Positions 8,002-15,980 of a stretch of DNA of 51,602 bases are shown here, piece by piece (the stretch's first letter is position 1; the number at the start of each line of letters is the position of its first letter). Location: assembly GCA_023146115.1 (NCBI GenBank), contig JAGLCS010000107.1:1-51602 (forward strand), given 5' to 3'. Position numbers and translations under genes: made by a program. Source of the stretch: Abyssibacter sp. GTDB taxonomy: Bacteria > Pseudomonadota > Gammaproteobacteria > Nevskiales > OUC007. Under the pieces are notes generated by a model. The model searched no databases and was not told the DNA's origin. It was given only the letters and a program-made list of their open reading frames with translations.

Positions 8002-8892
8002 TCAGGCCGACTTTCCTTTGGCGAACAGGGCGTCGAGTTTCTGCTCGTAGTCGTGGTAGCCGATCGACTCGTACAGCTCCATGCGGGTCTGCATCGTGTC
8101 GATGACGTTTTTCTGTGTCCCATCTTTGCGGACCGCAGTGTAGACCGCTTCGGCGGCCTTGTTGGCGGCTCGAAAGGCCGACAGAGGATAGAGCACCAGC
8201 CCCACGTTCACCGATGCCAGCTCGTCCACGGTGTACAGCGGCGTGGAGCCAAATTCGGTGATGTTGGCCAGGATCGGCACGCTGACGGCCTCAGCGAACT
8301 GCTTGTACATCGGCAGTTCGGTGATCGCCTCGGGGAAGATCATGTCCGCCCCGGCCTCGACGCAGGCGCAGGCACGGTCGATGGCCGCCTGCAGGCCTTC
8401 CACCGCCAGGGCGTCGGTGCGGGCCATGATCACGAACTCGTCATCGGTGCGGGCATCCACCGCCGCCTTGATGCGGTCGACCATCTCCTGCTGGGTCACG
8501 ATCTCCTTGTTCGGGCGGTGGCCGCAGCGTTTGGCGCCGACCTGATCCTCGATGTGCATGGCCGCGGCTCCGGCCTTGATCAGGCTCTGGGTCGTCCGCG
8601 CGACATTGAAGGCGCTGGGGCCGAAGCCGGTGTCGACATCGACCAGCAGCGGCAGGTCGCAGACATCGGTGATGCGGCGGATATCGACCAGCACATCTTC
8701 CAGGCCGGTGATGCCCAGGTCGGGCAGGCCCAGCGAACCCGCGGCGACGCCGCCACCTGACAGGTAGATCGCACGAAACCCGGCACGCTGGGCGAGTCGG
8801 GCGTGGTTGGCGTTAATCGCGCCGATGACTTGTAGCGGTGTCTCTTCGGCGAGTGCCTGGCGAAACATCTGGCCTTTGGATGGGGTGGACAC
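8002..8892 (-). CDS. prpB: 2-methylisocitrate lyase
   Basis: The protein belongs to the PEP mutase/isocitrate lyase superfamily and cleaves 2-methylisocitrate to pyruvate and succinate. It shows the [18 protein letters not shown] block, the LVDVDTGFG metal site and the KRCGH active-site loop (in [15 protein letters not shown]). The start is placed at a GTG (8892), giving 296 residues, the usual PrpB length. GGAG lies nine bases upstream of that GTG. A TTG at 8934 would add 14 residues but has no ribosome-binding site and overlaps the sigma-54-like promoter at 8931-8945. It is the first gene of the prp operon. Confidence 0.94.
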   Translation of the reverse strand: MSTPSKGQMFRQALAEETPLQVIGAINANHARLAQRAGFRAIYLSGGGVAAGSLGLPDLGITGLEDVLVDIRRITDVCDLPLLVDVDTGFGPSAFNVARTTQSLIKAGAAAMHIEDQVGAKRCGHRPNKEIVTQQEMVDRIKAAVDARTDDEFVIMARTDALAVEGLQAAIDRACACVEAGADMIFPEAITELPMYKQFAEAVSVPILANITEFGSTPLYTVDELASVNVGLVLYPLSAFRAANKAAEAVYTAVRKDGTQKNVIDTMQTRMELYESIGYHDYEQKLDALFAKGKSA

Positions 8893-8930
8893 TCGGCGCG
8901 ACTCCAGTTCGTAGTGGTGACGCGCTTTAC

Positions 8931-8945
8931 TCAAGCGACATGCCA
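8931..8945 (-). promoter_or_regulatory. Near-consensus sigma-54 promoter for prpBC-acnD
   Basis: The minus strand reads TGGCAT-GTCGC-TTGA, matching the sigma-54 form TGGCAC-N5-TTGC except for the last -24 base and the final -12 base (GA instead of GC). The GG-N10 spacing is right. Transcription would start near 8920, leaving a short leader with the GGAG site before the prpB GTG at 8892. PrpR, encoded divergently, is a sigma-54 activator, so the context fits. The -12 mismatch keeps confidence moderate. Confidence 0.45.
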
Positions 8946-8988
8946 GTTGTGAAGGGCGGCGGCGAGCATGTCGGAGGATATTGCAAGT

Positions 8989-9109
8989 AACTGTATTTAA
9001 ATAAAATAATAATATTTCAAGTTGCCGGGGTAGGGTCTGGTATTCGAATTATTCGTTTCACGATAGGTGTTAACATGTTTCGCGAAACGTTATATGAGAC
9101 AGATCGATC
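8989..9109. promoter_or_regulatory. Divergent prpB/prpR control region with GTTTC/GAAAC dyad
   Basis: An unusually AT-rich run (about 8989-9019) is followed by a perfect 12-bp palindrome, GTTTCGCGAAAC at 9077-9088, and a related half site, GTTTCACG, from about 9054. It lies roughly 135-150 bp upstream of the proposed prpB sigma-54 promoter, the right range for an enhancer bound by PrpR, and 22 bp from the prpR ATG. The dyad is visible directly; PrpR binding is inferred. Confidence 0.5.
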
Positions 9110-10777
9110 ATGCCCGATGCCCTGTCTGCCACAGATGCGAACCGCCGTCCGGTAATTTGGACCGTGTCGGTCACCCGGCTTGCCCGCTTGTTTCGCGAAG
9201 TCAGTCCGGAATTCGATGAGCGGGCGCAGACCGAAGCCATCAACCTCGGGTTTGAAGATGCCCTGGAGGAGATTCGCCGCCGCCTTCGAACCCAGCGTTG
9301 CGACGCGGTGATCGCCGCCGGATCGAATGGTGCGTATCTCAAAAGCCGTCTTCCGGTTCCGGTGGTTCTGGTGAAGCCGACCGGGTTCGAGCTGATGTCG
9401 GCATTGTCGCGGGCGCGCCGCATGGCCGAGCGGGTGGCGGTGGTGACCTATCAAGCCGAACACGCGGAATTCTCGGACTTCGTGACCAGCTATGGGCTGA
9501 GTATCGAGCAGCGTTCTTTCGTCACCAGCGAGGATGCGCTGGACGCAGTTTCGGAGCTCTCCGCATTGGGTGTGCAGGCCATCGTGGGCACCGGCATGGT
9601 GGCCGATTTTGCCGATGCGGCCGGCCTGCGGGGCGTGCTGCTGTATTCCGCGTCCAGTGCGCGGGCGGCGTTTGAAACGGCCCTGGAGATCACCACGGCG
9701 ACGCGGACTCTCGGCAGCCGGCTGGCTGAACAAAGCCGCAATGCCTCGGGTTCGCGGCGTCGGCGTGGCGGGATGGCCCAGCCGCAGATGCTGGGTGACA
9801 GCGAGACCATTGAAAGCATTCGTGTCCGCGCCGAGCATTTCGCCCGAACCGATGCCAACGTGCTGGTCTGCGGCGAAACCGGCACCGGCAAGGAGCTGGT
9901 CGCGCGGCTCTTGCATGAACGCAGCGACCGCAGTCGGGGTCCGCTGGTCACCGTCAACTGTGGCGCATTTGCCGAGAGCCTGTTCGAAGCCGAGCTGTTC
10001 GGCCACGAGGAGGGCGCCTTCACCGGTGCCCGACGTGGCGGGCGCATGGGGCTGATCGAATCCGCCCACCGCGGCACCTTGTTCCTGGACGAAATCGGCG
10101 AGCTACCGTTGGCGCTGCAGTCGCGGTTACTGCGCGTGCTGGAGGGCCGGGAGGTTCTGCGCGTAGGCGCGAATCGTCCGCTTTCGGTTGATGTGCGGAT
10201 TGTCGCGGCGACCAACCGCGACTTGCCAGCCATGGTCGAAGGCGGCGGGTTCCGCCAGGACTTGTACTACCGGCTCAATGTCCTGCGGCTGGAGTTGCCG
10301 CCATTGCGGCAGCGCAGCGCGGACATCGCATTGCTGGCTGGCCACTTTCTGGGCGAGGTGGGCAGAGACGCAGCCGTTGTCCTGACGGCGGACGGGCTGA
10401 AGCTGCTGCAGCGCTATTCCTGGCCGGGGAACGTGCGCGAGCTGCGCAACGTGCTGGAACGTGCTTACTACCACGGCCTGGCCGTGGGGCCGGGCGGCAT
10501 GATCACTCGGCAGGTGTTGCTGGACTGCGCGCCGGAACTGGGCGCAGAGCAACCCCCCATAGTGGCGACCCGTGGCGCCGCTGCGCCAACGGAGAACCGG
10601 CCCTCCGCACGGGATTTGCAGGCAGTGCTGAATCGGGTTGGCGGCCACCGTGGCCGTGCGGCGCAGCAGCTAGGCGTTTCGCGCTCGACCCTGTGGCGGT
10701 GGCTGCGTGATGAGCCGGCGGCGCAGAACGTGCCCGGCGATACGGCGGCTAGCCGTACTTCGTCAGCAGGGTGGTGA
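9110..10777 (+). CDS. prpR: Sigma-54-dependent propionate catabolism activator PrpR
   Basis: This 555-residue enhancer-binding protein has an N-terminal PrpR sensor domain (about residues 10-190), which in the family binds 2-methylcitrate. The AAA+ domain has Walker A GETGTGKE (about 255-262), the sigma-54 contact loop GAFTGA (about 301-306) and Walker B GTLFLDEIGE (about 322-331). The C-terminal Fis-type helix-turn-helix is RGRAAQQLGVSRSTLWRWL. It is divergent from prpBC-acnD and should activate it from upstream sites when propionate is present. Its 3' end overlaps the end of the convergent csoR-like gene by 29 bp. Confidence 0.95.
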   Translation: MPDALSATDANRRPVIWTVSVTRLARLFREVSPEFDERAQTEAINLGFEDALEEIRRRLRTQRCDAVIAAGSNGAYLKSRLPVPVVLVKPTGFELMSALSRARRMAERVAVVTYQAEHAEFSDFVTSYGLSIEQRSFVTSEDALDAVSELSALGVQAIVGTGMVADFADAAGLRGVLLYSASSARAAFETALEITTATRTLGSRLAEQSRNASGSRRRRGGMAQPQMLGDSETIESIRVRAEHFARTDANVLVCGETGTGKELVARLLHERSDRSRGPLVTVNCGAFAESLFEAELFGHEEGAFTGARRGGRMGLIESAHRGTLFLDEIGELPLALQSRLLRVLEGREVLRVGANRPLSVDVRIVAATNRDLPAMVEGGGFRQDLYYRLNVLRLELPPLRQRSADIALLAGHFLGEVGRDAAVVLTADGLKLLQRYSWPGNVRELRNVLERAYYHGLAVGPGGMITRQVLLDCAPELGAEQPPIVATRGAAAPTENRPSARDLQAVLNRVGGHRGRAAQQLGVSRSTLWRWLRDEPAAQNVPGDTAASRTSSAGW

Positions 10778-11051
10778 TCTTGTCCAGTTTTACCTGGGCG
10801 CCTGCGCTGAGCGCGTCGTCGGTGTCCAGGTCTTGCTGCAGCGCACAGGCCAGGGTTTCGTAGAAGACTTTGTCGAGCGCGCGACGCGCGGCCGTGAGTT
10901 GTTGCACGACTGCTTCGCAGTCGGATTCTCGCTGCATCATCGCCTGTATCCCTCGAAGCTGGCCCTCCACGCGTTTCAGGCGTTTGATCAGGGCGCTCCG
11001 GCGTTCCTGATGTAACGGGTTCAGGTCAGCGTCGTTTAATTCATCGGTCAT
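10749..11051 (-). CDS. CsoR/FrmR-family thiol or metal-responsive repressor
   Basis: This 100-residue all-helical DUF156 protein contains RLKRVEGQLRGIQAM (residues 24-38) and two cysteines, Cys45 and Cys69. Cu(I)-CsoR uses Cys, then His at +25 and Cys at +29; persulfide-sensing CstR uses Cys at +29. Here the second Cys is at +24 and neither the +25 His nor a +29 Cys is present, so it matches neither pattern. Divergent from a sulfite exporter and persulfide dioxygenase operon, it is most likely a reactive-sulfur sensor using the Cys pair. A CsoR-type operator lies at 11076-11098. Confidence 0.85.
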   Translation of the reverse strand: MTDELNDADLNPLHQERRSALIKRLKRVEGQLRGIQAMMQRESDCEAVVQQLTAARRALDKVFYETLACALQQDLDTDDALSAGAQVKLDKITTLLTKYG

Positions 11052-11075
11052 GCGGATCGCCGTGTGTCAGTGTCT

Positions 11076-11098
11076 GATACTATACCCCCTATGGTATC
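11076..11098. promoter_or_regulatory. CsoR-type operator overlapping the tauE start
   Basis: Nested inverted repeats, GATAC (11076-11080) with GTATC (11094-11098) and ATACC (11082-11086) with GGTAT (11093-11097), surround a C-rich centre. This is the ATACC-C/G-rich-GGTAT form known for CsoR-family operators. It lies between the divergent repressor and tauE, and the preferred tauE ATG (11091) falls inside it. TACTAT (11078-11083) could be a -10 box, placing a transcript start at or next to that ATG. Seen directly: dyad and overlap. Inferred: regulator identity and transcript start. Confidence 0.65.
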
Positions 11099-11930
11099 AC
11101 TCGATCTCATTCTTTGGCTGCTGGCAGGCTTGCCGGTCGGCCTTGCGCTGGGGTTGACCGGCGGCGGCGGCTCCTTGCTTGCTGTGCCGTTGCTGATCTA
11201 TGCATTCGGACTGGCTCCGTCACGGGCCGTGCCGCTGTCTCTGGTTGTGGTGTCGCTGGCCAGCGCATTGGGCGCTGCCTGGGTGTTGCGGGCACGTCAG
11301 GTTGCCTTGCGGCCTGCTGTGGTGTTCGCGGTACCGGGTCTGCTCACGGCACCGCCCGGCTTGATGCTCGGCGCCCGGGTTCCGGACGTCCTGTTCGCCA
11401 CGCTGTTTGCCGCCGCTGCGTTGCTCGTCGGTACATTGATGTGGCGGCAAGCAGCCTCCGCAAAGGCTGCGGTCGTGCGCAGCGCTGCAGGAACGGGCGA
11501 AGGCGCCGCGGTCTGCCGCCTGGGTGGCGAAGGGCGTTTGCGTCTGACGCCTCCCTGCATGCTGGTGCTGGTCTGCGCCGGCGCGGTGACAGGGTTGCTG
11601 ACGGGTGTTCTGGGTGTGGGCGGCGGGTTTGTGATCGTGCCCGTGCTCATGGCGGTGACGCAGCTCGGCATCCACCGTGCGGTGGCGACCTCCCTGGTCG
11701 TCATCACGCTTATCAGCGCGGGCGGTGCGGTCAGCGCAATCGCGTTGGGGCAGCTGCCCTGGAGCCTCTCCGCTTTGTCCTTCGTCCTCGGTGGCTGGTC
11801 CGGAATGTTGCTGGGCCGTCTGCTCGCGCAGCGTTTGCCTGCTGCCATTCTGCAGCGTGGGTTTTCGATCGCCATTGCCGGGGTCGGCCTGCTGATGATG
11901 CTGCAAATTTTGACTGGAGAGATGTCGTGA
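11091..11930 (+). CDS. TauE/SafE-family sulfite/sulfonate exporter
   Basis: This 279-residue inner-membrane protein has about eight hydrophobic helices and the two internal glycine-rich repeats of the family (LALGLTGGGGSLLAVPLLI near the N-terminus and LTGVLGVGGGFVIVPVLMA near residue 170). TauE proteins export sulfite or sulfonates. Its place ahead of persulfide dioxygenase, which makes sulfite, fits removal of that product. The ATG at 11091 starts MVSLDLILWLLAG directly; a GTG at 11064 would add nine polar residues. Its stop overlaps the next start (GTGA). Confidence 0.85.
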   Translation: MVSLDLILWLLAGLPVGLALGLTGGGGSLLAVPLLIYAFGLAPSRAVPLSLVVVSLASALGAAWVLRARQVALRPAVVFAVPGLLTAPPGLMLGARVPDVLFATLFAAAALLVGTLMWRQAASAKAAVVRSAAGTGEGAAVCRLGGEGRLRLTPPCMLVLVCAGAVTGLLTGVLGVGGGFVIVPVLMAVTQLGIHRAVATSLVVITLISAGGAVSAIALGQLPWSLSALSFVLGGWSGMLLGRLLAQRLPAAILQRGFSIAIAGVGLLMMLQILTGEMS

Positions 11931-12646
11931 TCTTTCGCCAAATGTTCGATGCTGAATCGAGTACCTACACCTACCTGCTGGCCGCCCGTCCGGGGGCGGA
12001 GGCCCTGCTTATCGACCCGGTGCGCGGTCAGACAGAGGTGTATCTCGAACTCCTGGATCAACTCGATGTGCGGCTGCTGCATGCGGTCGACACCCACACC
12101 CATGCGGATCACATCACCGCGCTGGGCGCGCTGCGCGATGCCACCCAGTGCAGCACGCTGATGGGGCGCCAGAGCCGCGCCGACTGTGTCAGCCGTTACC
12201 TGGACGATGACGAACGCATCACGGTAGACGGGCTGACGCTGCGCGCGCTCTACACGCCGGGCCACACGAACGAGTCCTATAGCTACGTGCTGGAAGGCGA
12301 GCAACCGGCGGTGTTTTCCGGCGATGTCCTGCTGATCCGCGGCACGGGACGTACGGATTTTCAGGGCGGCGACGCTGGAGCAAGCTGGGATTCGATCACG
12401 GAGCGGCTGTTCCCGCTGGGCGATGACACCGCCGTTTACCCGGCGCATGACTACAAGGGCTGGACGCGGTCGAGCATCGGTGAGGAGCGGCGATACAACC
12501 CGCGGCTGGCCGGCCAGACCCGTGCGTCCTACATCGAGCTAATGGAAAACCTGAACCTGCCCGATCCCAAGATGATGGATGTCGCGGTTCCGGCCAATCT
12601 GGCCTGTGGCGCATGGCCGACACCGGAGGTGCCGCATGGTCGCTGA
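11927..12646 (+). CDS. Persulfide dioxygenase (ETHE1-like metallo-beta-lactamase fold)
   Basis: The protein has 239 residues from a GTG start overlapping the tauE stop, with GGAGAG upstream. The metal site THTHADH lies at residues 56-62. GHTNESYSYV and the ETHE1/Blh signature GDVLLIRGTGRTDFQGGDA follow. These enzymes use a mononuclear Fe(II) to oxidise glutathione persulfide to sulfite and glutathione. No rhodanese domain is fused. With the exporter, the YeeE/YedE pair and the repressor it forms a reactive-sulfur detoxification operon. A longer frame running upstream through tauE is a shadow. Confidence 0.92.
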   Translation: MIFRQMFDAESSTYTYLLAARPGAEALLIDPVRGQTEVYLELLDQLDVRLLHAVDTHTHADHITALGALRDATQCSTLMGRQSRADCVSRYLDDDERITVDGLTLRALYTPGHTNESYSYVLEGEQPAVFSGDVLLIRGTGRTDFQGGDAGASWDSITERLFPLGDDTAVYPAHDYKGWTRSSIGEERRYNPRLAGQTRASYIELMENLNLPDPKMMDVAVPANLACGAWPTPEVPHGR

Positions 12647-13058
12647 TCCGAATGTGCTGGGCGGTTTGCTGGGCGGTGTCCTGATCGGCTTGGCGAGCCT
12701 GTTGCTGCTGTTTGCCAATGGCCGCATTGCCGGCATTAGCGGGATTGCAGATGGATTGCTCTTCGGGCCTGAGCGCGCCTGGCGAGGCGCTTTCGTCCTC
12801 GGGCTGCTAACGGCCGGCGTCATCGGGTTCCAGAGCCTGGACGGGCCAGGGCTGACCATGCAGGCCGACGGTCTCCGCCTCGTTGTCGCGGGTCTGGCTG
12901 TCGGCTATGGCACGCGGCTGGGCTCGGGCTGCACCTCTGGGCATGGTGTCTGCGGCATCGGCCGGCGCTCACCGCGTTCGCTGGTGGCGACTGCGATCTT
13001 CATGGGGGTCGCGGTGTTGACCGTTTGGCTTGTTCGGCATACCGGGGTGGCGGGATGA
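12636..13058 (+). CDS. YeeE/YedE-family membrane protein, first half
   Basis: This 140-residue protein of four predicted membrane helices begins MVADPNVLGGLLGGVLIG. The ATG overlaps the persulfide dioxygenase stop by 11 bp and has GGAGG upstream. The hallmark is GSGCTSGHGVCGIGRRSPRS (about residues 91-110), with the conserved cysteines proposed to relay thiosulfate or sulfide sulfur through the membrane. Such half-length proteins work as pairs (PmpA/PmpB type), and the partner is the next gene. The transported sulfur species cannot be read from sequence. Confidence 0.85.
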   Translation: MVADPNVLGGLLGGVLIGLASLLLLFANGRIAGISGIADGLLFGPERAWRGAFVLGLLTAGVIGFQSLDGPGLTMQADGLRLVVAGLAVGYGTRLGSGCTSGHGVCGIGRRSPRSLVATAIFMGVAVLTVWLVRHTGVAG

Positions 13059-13483
13059 ATCACCTCGTTGCGTGGTTGGCAGGATTGTTGTTCGGGGCCG
13101 GCCTGCTGCTGTCGCAAATGGTCGACCCCGCACGCGTCGTCGGGTTTCTGGACGTTTTCGGTGTCTGGGACCCCACGCTGCTGTTCGTCATGGGGGCGGC
13201 GCTCGTCTGCACGGTGCCGGGGTTCTGGTGGGCATCGCGTATAGGCAAACCGTGGCTGGAGCCGGTCTTTGTGCTGCCGGCCCGTGATGACATTGATCGT
13301 CCTCTGATCGTGGGAGCGATCCTGTTCGGCCTGGGCTGGGGTTTGGCCGGGCTGTGCCCTGGGCCAGCGATTGTCGCCGTCGCCAGCGCCCATGCGGACG
13401 TGCTCTTGTTCCTGTGCGCGATGCTGCTCGGCATGGCACTCAACCGTGCACCGCGTTTGCTCGGCGGACGCAGGGCGTCCTGA
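13055..13483 (+). CDS. YeeE/YedE-family (DUF6691) membrane protein, second half
   Basis: This 142-residue integral membrane protein starts at an ATG overlapping the previous stop (ATGA). It carries the second-half signatures LLLSQMVDPARVVGFLDVFG and GLAGLCPGPAI, the latter with the conserved Cys of this half. It should pair with the preceding protein to form one YeeE/YedE-like sulfur channel. It is the last gene of the sulfur operon; 267 bp without a gene follow. Confidence 0.85.
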   Translation: MNHLVAWLAGLLFGAGLLLSQMVDPARVVGFLDVFGVWDPTLLFVMGAALVCTVPGFWWASRIGKPWLEPVFVLPARDDIDRPLIVGAILFGLGWGLAGLCPGPAIVAVASAHADVLLFLCAMLLGMALNRAPRLLGGRRAS

Positions 13484-13642
13484 CGTTGCTCCATCTGATC
13501 GTGGCCGTACCGGCAAGCGAGTTGGCTGCTCCGTGGGGCTGCACGTTCGCCTGACGGATTGACGGATCGGTCACAGTCGACACGGGCCGTGTTGACGCCG
13601 GTCACGGTCACTGCAAAGCGGCCACACCACCATTCCTCCCGA

Positions 13643-13689
13643 TTGACATGTCCGATTTTGGCGGCGGTATCCGTATTGGGATTACCGCC
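13643..13689 (+). promoter_or_regulatory. Possible promoter and dyad upstream of the beta-propeller lipoprotein
   Basis: TTGACA at 13643-13648 lies about 100 bp before the lipoprotein ATG; the best -10 (TATCCG, 13668-13673) is at a long 19-bp spacing. It overlaps an imperfect hairpin, GGCGGTATCC (13663-13672) with GGATTACCGCC (13679-13689). A small palindrome, ACACGG-G-CCGTGT, lies at 13580-13592. The elements are visible; function is speculative. Confidence 0.3.
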
Positions 13690-13750
13690 ACCTGGCGGTG
13701 CATGACTCGGTGAGCGCCCACGCGCTCGTATTTTGAATGGGAGGACCCCA

Positions 13751-14938
13751 ATGAAACTGCAAGGACGTTTGATTTCAACGGCTCTACTGGGCACCGCGGC
13801 ACTGCTTGCCGCCTGCGACGACACGACCGATTCGGCAGCAGCAAGCGGTGCCGTGTTCGCCATGACCAATGCGGCGGACAACAATCAGATCCTCGGCTAC
13901 CAGCGAACGGCGACCGGCGCGCTGACGCTGATGGGCCAGTTCTCGACCGGGGGGCGGGGCAGCGGCCCGAACCCGATCGCACCCGCCGCACCGCTGGGTG
14001 CGCAAGACCCGATCGTGCTCAGTGACGACAATCGGTATCTGTTCGCGGTGAATGCCGGCAGCAACGAGATTTCGACCATGCGCGTGCTGGACAACGGCAC
14101 GGCCAGTCTCGTGGGCAAGGCCGCATCCGGCGGCATGTTCCCGATCAGCATCGCGGTGAACGATGAGCTGCTGTACGTGCTCAATGCGGGCGGCGCTGGC
14201 AACATTTCCGGCTTTCGCGTCGGGGACGATGGGCTGCTGACCGCGATCCCCGGGTCGACCCAGCCGTTGAGCGGCACCGATACGCCGCTGCCCGATGATT
14301 CGGTACTTCCGGGGACGATCGATATCAGCCCCGACGGGCGTTTCATCGCCGTCACCGAGAAGGCCACGAACCTGATCGATATCTTTCTGCTGGACGACAA
14401 CGGTGTGGCCAGCGCGCCCATCGCACAACCGACCGACGTCCCCACGCCGTTTGGCGCGGAGTTCGATCTCAACGGCTTTTTCATCGTGTCGGATGCCAAT
14501 GTCGATCCCGGCACGGGCATGCCCACGGCGGATGATTCGTCCGTGAGTTCTTATTCGGTGGGAGCGGACGGGACGCTGACCGCGATCACGACGGGTGTGA
14601 CGACACTGGAGACAGCCGCCTGCTGGATCGAGATCACGGCGAACAACCAATTCGCCTACACCACCAACACCAATTCGGGCACGGTCACCGGATTCCAGCT
14701 CGACGGTGATGGTGTGTTGACCTCGCTGAATCCGGCCGACGGCGTCACCGCTGCGCTGGCGCCAACCAGCATCCTGCTGGAGATGGCGATTGCGGACGAG
14801 TACCTCTACGTGCTGGCGGCCGGCACCGGGGAGATCAACGGGTTCGCGATCGCTGGCGATGGCAGCCTGACGCCGGTCGAGGGCGGAACCGTTGGCGGGT
14901 TGCCGGGAGCCACGGCGGAGGGTCTGGCGGCGTTCTAG
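13751..14938 (+). CDS. Lactonase-type seven-bladed beta-propeller lipoprotein
   Basis: This 395-residue protein has a lipoprotein signal peptide, with cleavage expected before the Cys in LLAACDD (about residue 22). Repeated blade motifs follow, such as VLSDDNRYLFAVNAGSNEIS, LYVLNAGGAGNISGF, ISPDGRFIAVTEK and FAYTTNTNSGTVTGFQLDG. This is the pattern of 6-phosphogluconolactonase/YVTN-like propellers. With lipidation it sits in the envelope and is more likely a binding or scaffold protein than a cytosolic lactonase. GGGAGG precedes the ATG. It is monocistronic, ending in strong terminators. The role is unknown. Confidence 0.8.
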   Translation: MKLQGRLISTALLGTAALLAACDDTTDSAAASGAVFAMTNAADNNQILGYQRTATGALTLMGQFSTGGRGSGPNPIAPAAPLGAQDPIVLSDDNRYLFAVNAGSNEISTMRVLDNGTASLVGKAASGGMFPISIAVNDELLYVLNAGGAGNISGFRVGDDGLLTAIPGSTQPLSGTDTPLPDDSVLPGTIDISPDGRFIAVTEKATNLIDIFLLDDNGVASAPIAQPTDVPTPFGAEFDLNGFFIVSDANVDPGTGMPTADDSSVSSYSVGADGTLTAITTGVTTLETAACWIEITANNQFAYTTNTNSGTVTGFQLDGDGVLTSLNPADGVTAALAPTSILLEMAIADEYLYVLAAGTGEINGFAIAGDGSLTPVEGGTVGGLPGATAEGLAAF

Positions 14939-14945
14939 GCCACCT

Positions 14946-15014
14946 GCGCAGCCGGCCTGATCGCAGGCCGGCTGCGCGACTGCATTGCGCGCGCCGACCC
15001 AGTCGGCGCGTTTT
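14946..15014 (+). terminator. Double hairpin terminator after the lipoprotein gene
   Basis: The first hairpin is a perfect 14-bp stem, GCGCAGCCGGCCTG and its complement at 14964-14977, with a 4-base loop, eight bases past the stop codon. The second, CGCGCCGAC and GTCGGCGCG (14990-15010) with a 3-base loop, runs into TTTT and is a canonical intrinsic terminator. Confidence 0.85.
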
Positions 15015-15062
15015 CGTTGCAGCCGCTGGCTTGGCGGCGAGGCAGCAACAACATCGACCTCG

Positions 15063-15068
15063 TATAAT
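15063..15068 (+). promoter_or_regulatory. -10 box of the phhA operon promoter
   Basis: A perfect TATAAT lies 64 bp upstream of the phhA ATG and just after the terminator of the previous gene. There is no good -35 at 16-18 bp spacing, which suggests activator dependence. The leader contains a CGACG/CGTCG dyad (about 15098-15115) that could bind a regulator. No TyrR-box-like sequence was seen. Confidence 0.45.
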
Positions 15069-15132
15069 GCCGCCCATTAATAAATGCGACGGGCGCGCGA
15101 CGAGACGTTGCGTCGTTCCGGTGGAGACAGAC

Positions 15133-15927
15133 ATGGGCAAGAGTACGGATTACACGGCTCGCCAGCCCGACGAATTCGGTGTGGTTCGCTACACCGAGGA
15201 AGAAAATGAGACCTGGGCCATTCTGCTGAATCGTCAGATGACGGCGATTGACGGCAGGGCCTGCGACGCGTTCATGGATGGGCTGGAGCGGCTGCGGTTT
15301 CCCGCGGATCGAATCCCCCAGCTGGATGACGTCTCGCGAGTGCTGTCCGACAGCACTGGCTGGTCCGTGGCACGCGTGCCTGCGCTGATTCCGTTCAGCG
15401 AATTCTTCCAGTTGCTGGCCAACCGACAGTTTCCCGCAGCGACGTTTATCCGTCGCCGCTCGGAACTGGATTACCTCAAGGAGCCGGACATCTTTCATGA
15501 GTTGTTCGGGCACACGCCGCTGCTGACCAACCAGCATTTCGCGGATTTCACCGAAACCTATGGCCGCCTGGGGCTCGCGGCGAGCAAGGAGGAGCGCGTG
15601 TTTCTCGCGCGCTTGTACTGGTTCACCGTGGAGTTCGGATTGGTCGATACCCCTCAAGGCACCCGCATTTACGGAGGCGGTATCCTGTCCTCCATCGGAG
15701 AGACCGAGCACGCCTTGTCCGACGCACCTCGTCGGCAGACATTCGATGTGATGGACGCGCTGCGGACGCCTTATCGCATCGACATCATGCAACCGCTTTA
15801 TTACGTCATCGACTCGTTATCTCGACTGTCCGAGTTGACTCGGATGGATCTGATGGCGCGAATCCGCGATGCGCAGGGCATGCGCCTGTTCGACCCCTTG
15901 TTCCCGCCCAAGGCCGCGACGGTCTGA
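15133..15927 (+). CDS. phhA: Phenylalanine 4-monooxygenase
   Basis: This 264-residue bacterial-type enzyme hydroxylates phenylalanine to tyrosine using tetrahydropterin and O2. The non-haem iron ligands are His122 and His127 (DIFHELFGHTPLL) and Glu167 (LYWFTVEFGL). The GGGILSSIGE block near the active site is intact. It lacks the regulatory domain of animal enzymes, as expected. The ATG at 15133 follows GTGGAGAC. It is the first gene of the aromatic degradation operon. The pterin-recycling partner (phhB) and a tyrosine aminotransferase are not in the window and must lie elsewhere. Confidence 0.95.
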   Translation: MGKSTDYTARQPDEFGVVRYTEEENETWAILLNRQMTAIDGRACDAFMDGLERLRFPADRIPQLDDVSRVLSDSTGWSVARVPALIPFSEFFQLLANRQFPAATFIRRRSELDYLKEPDIFHELFGHTPLLTNQHFADFTETYGRLGLAASKEERVFLARLYWFTVEFGLVDTPQGTRIYGGGILSSIGETEHALSDAPRRQTFDVMDALRTPYRIDIMQPLYYVIDSLSRLSELTRMDLMARIRDAQGMRLFDPLFPPKAATV

Positions 15928-15980
15928 GGCAGCCCGATATCGGCGGCACCGAAGGGTGCGCCAAGCAGGAGACACCACCG

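Noticed and set aside
11114-11926. Upstream continuation of the persulfide dioxygenase frame through tauE
   Set aside because: The upstream part is a frame-shifted reading of tauE (Cys/Arg/Gly-rich); the enzyme starts at the GTG overlapping the tauE stop.
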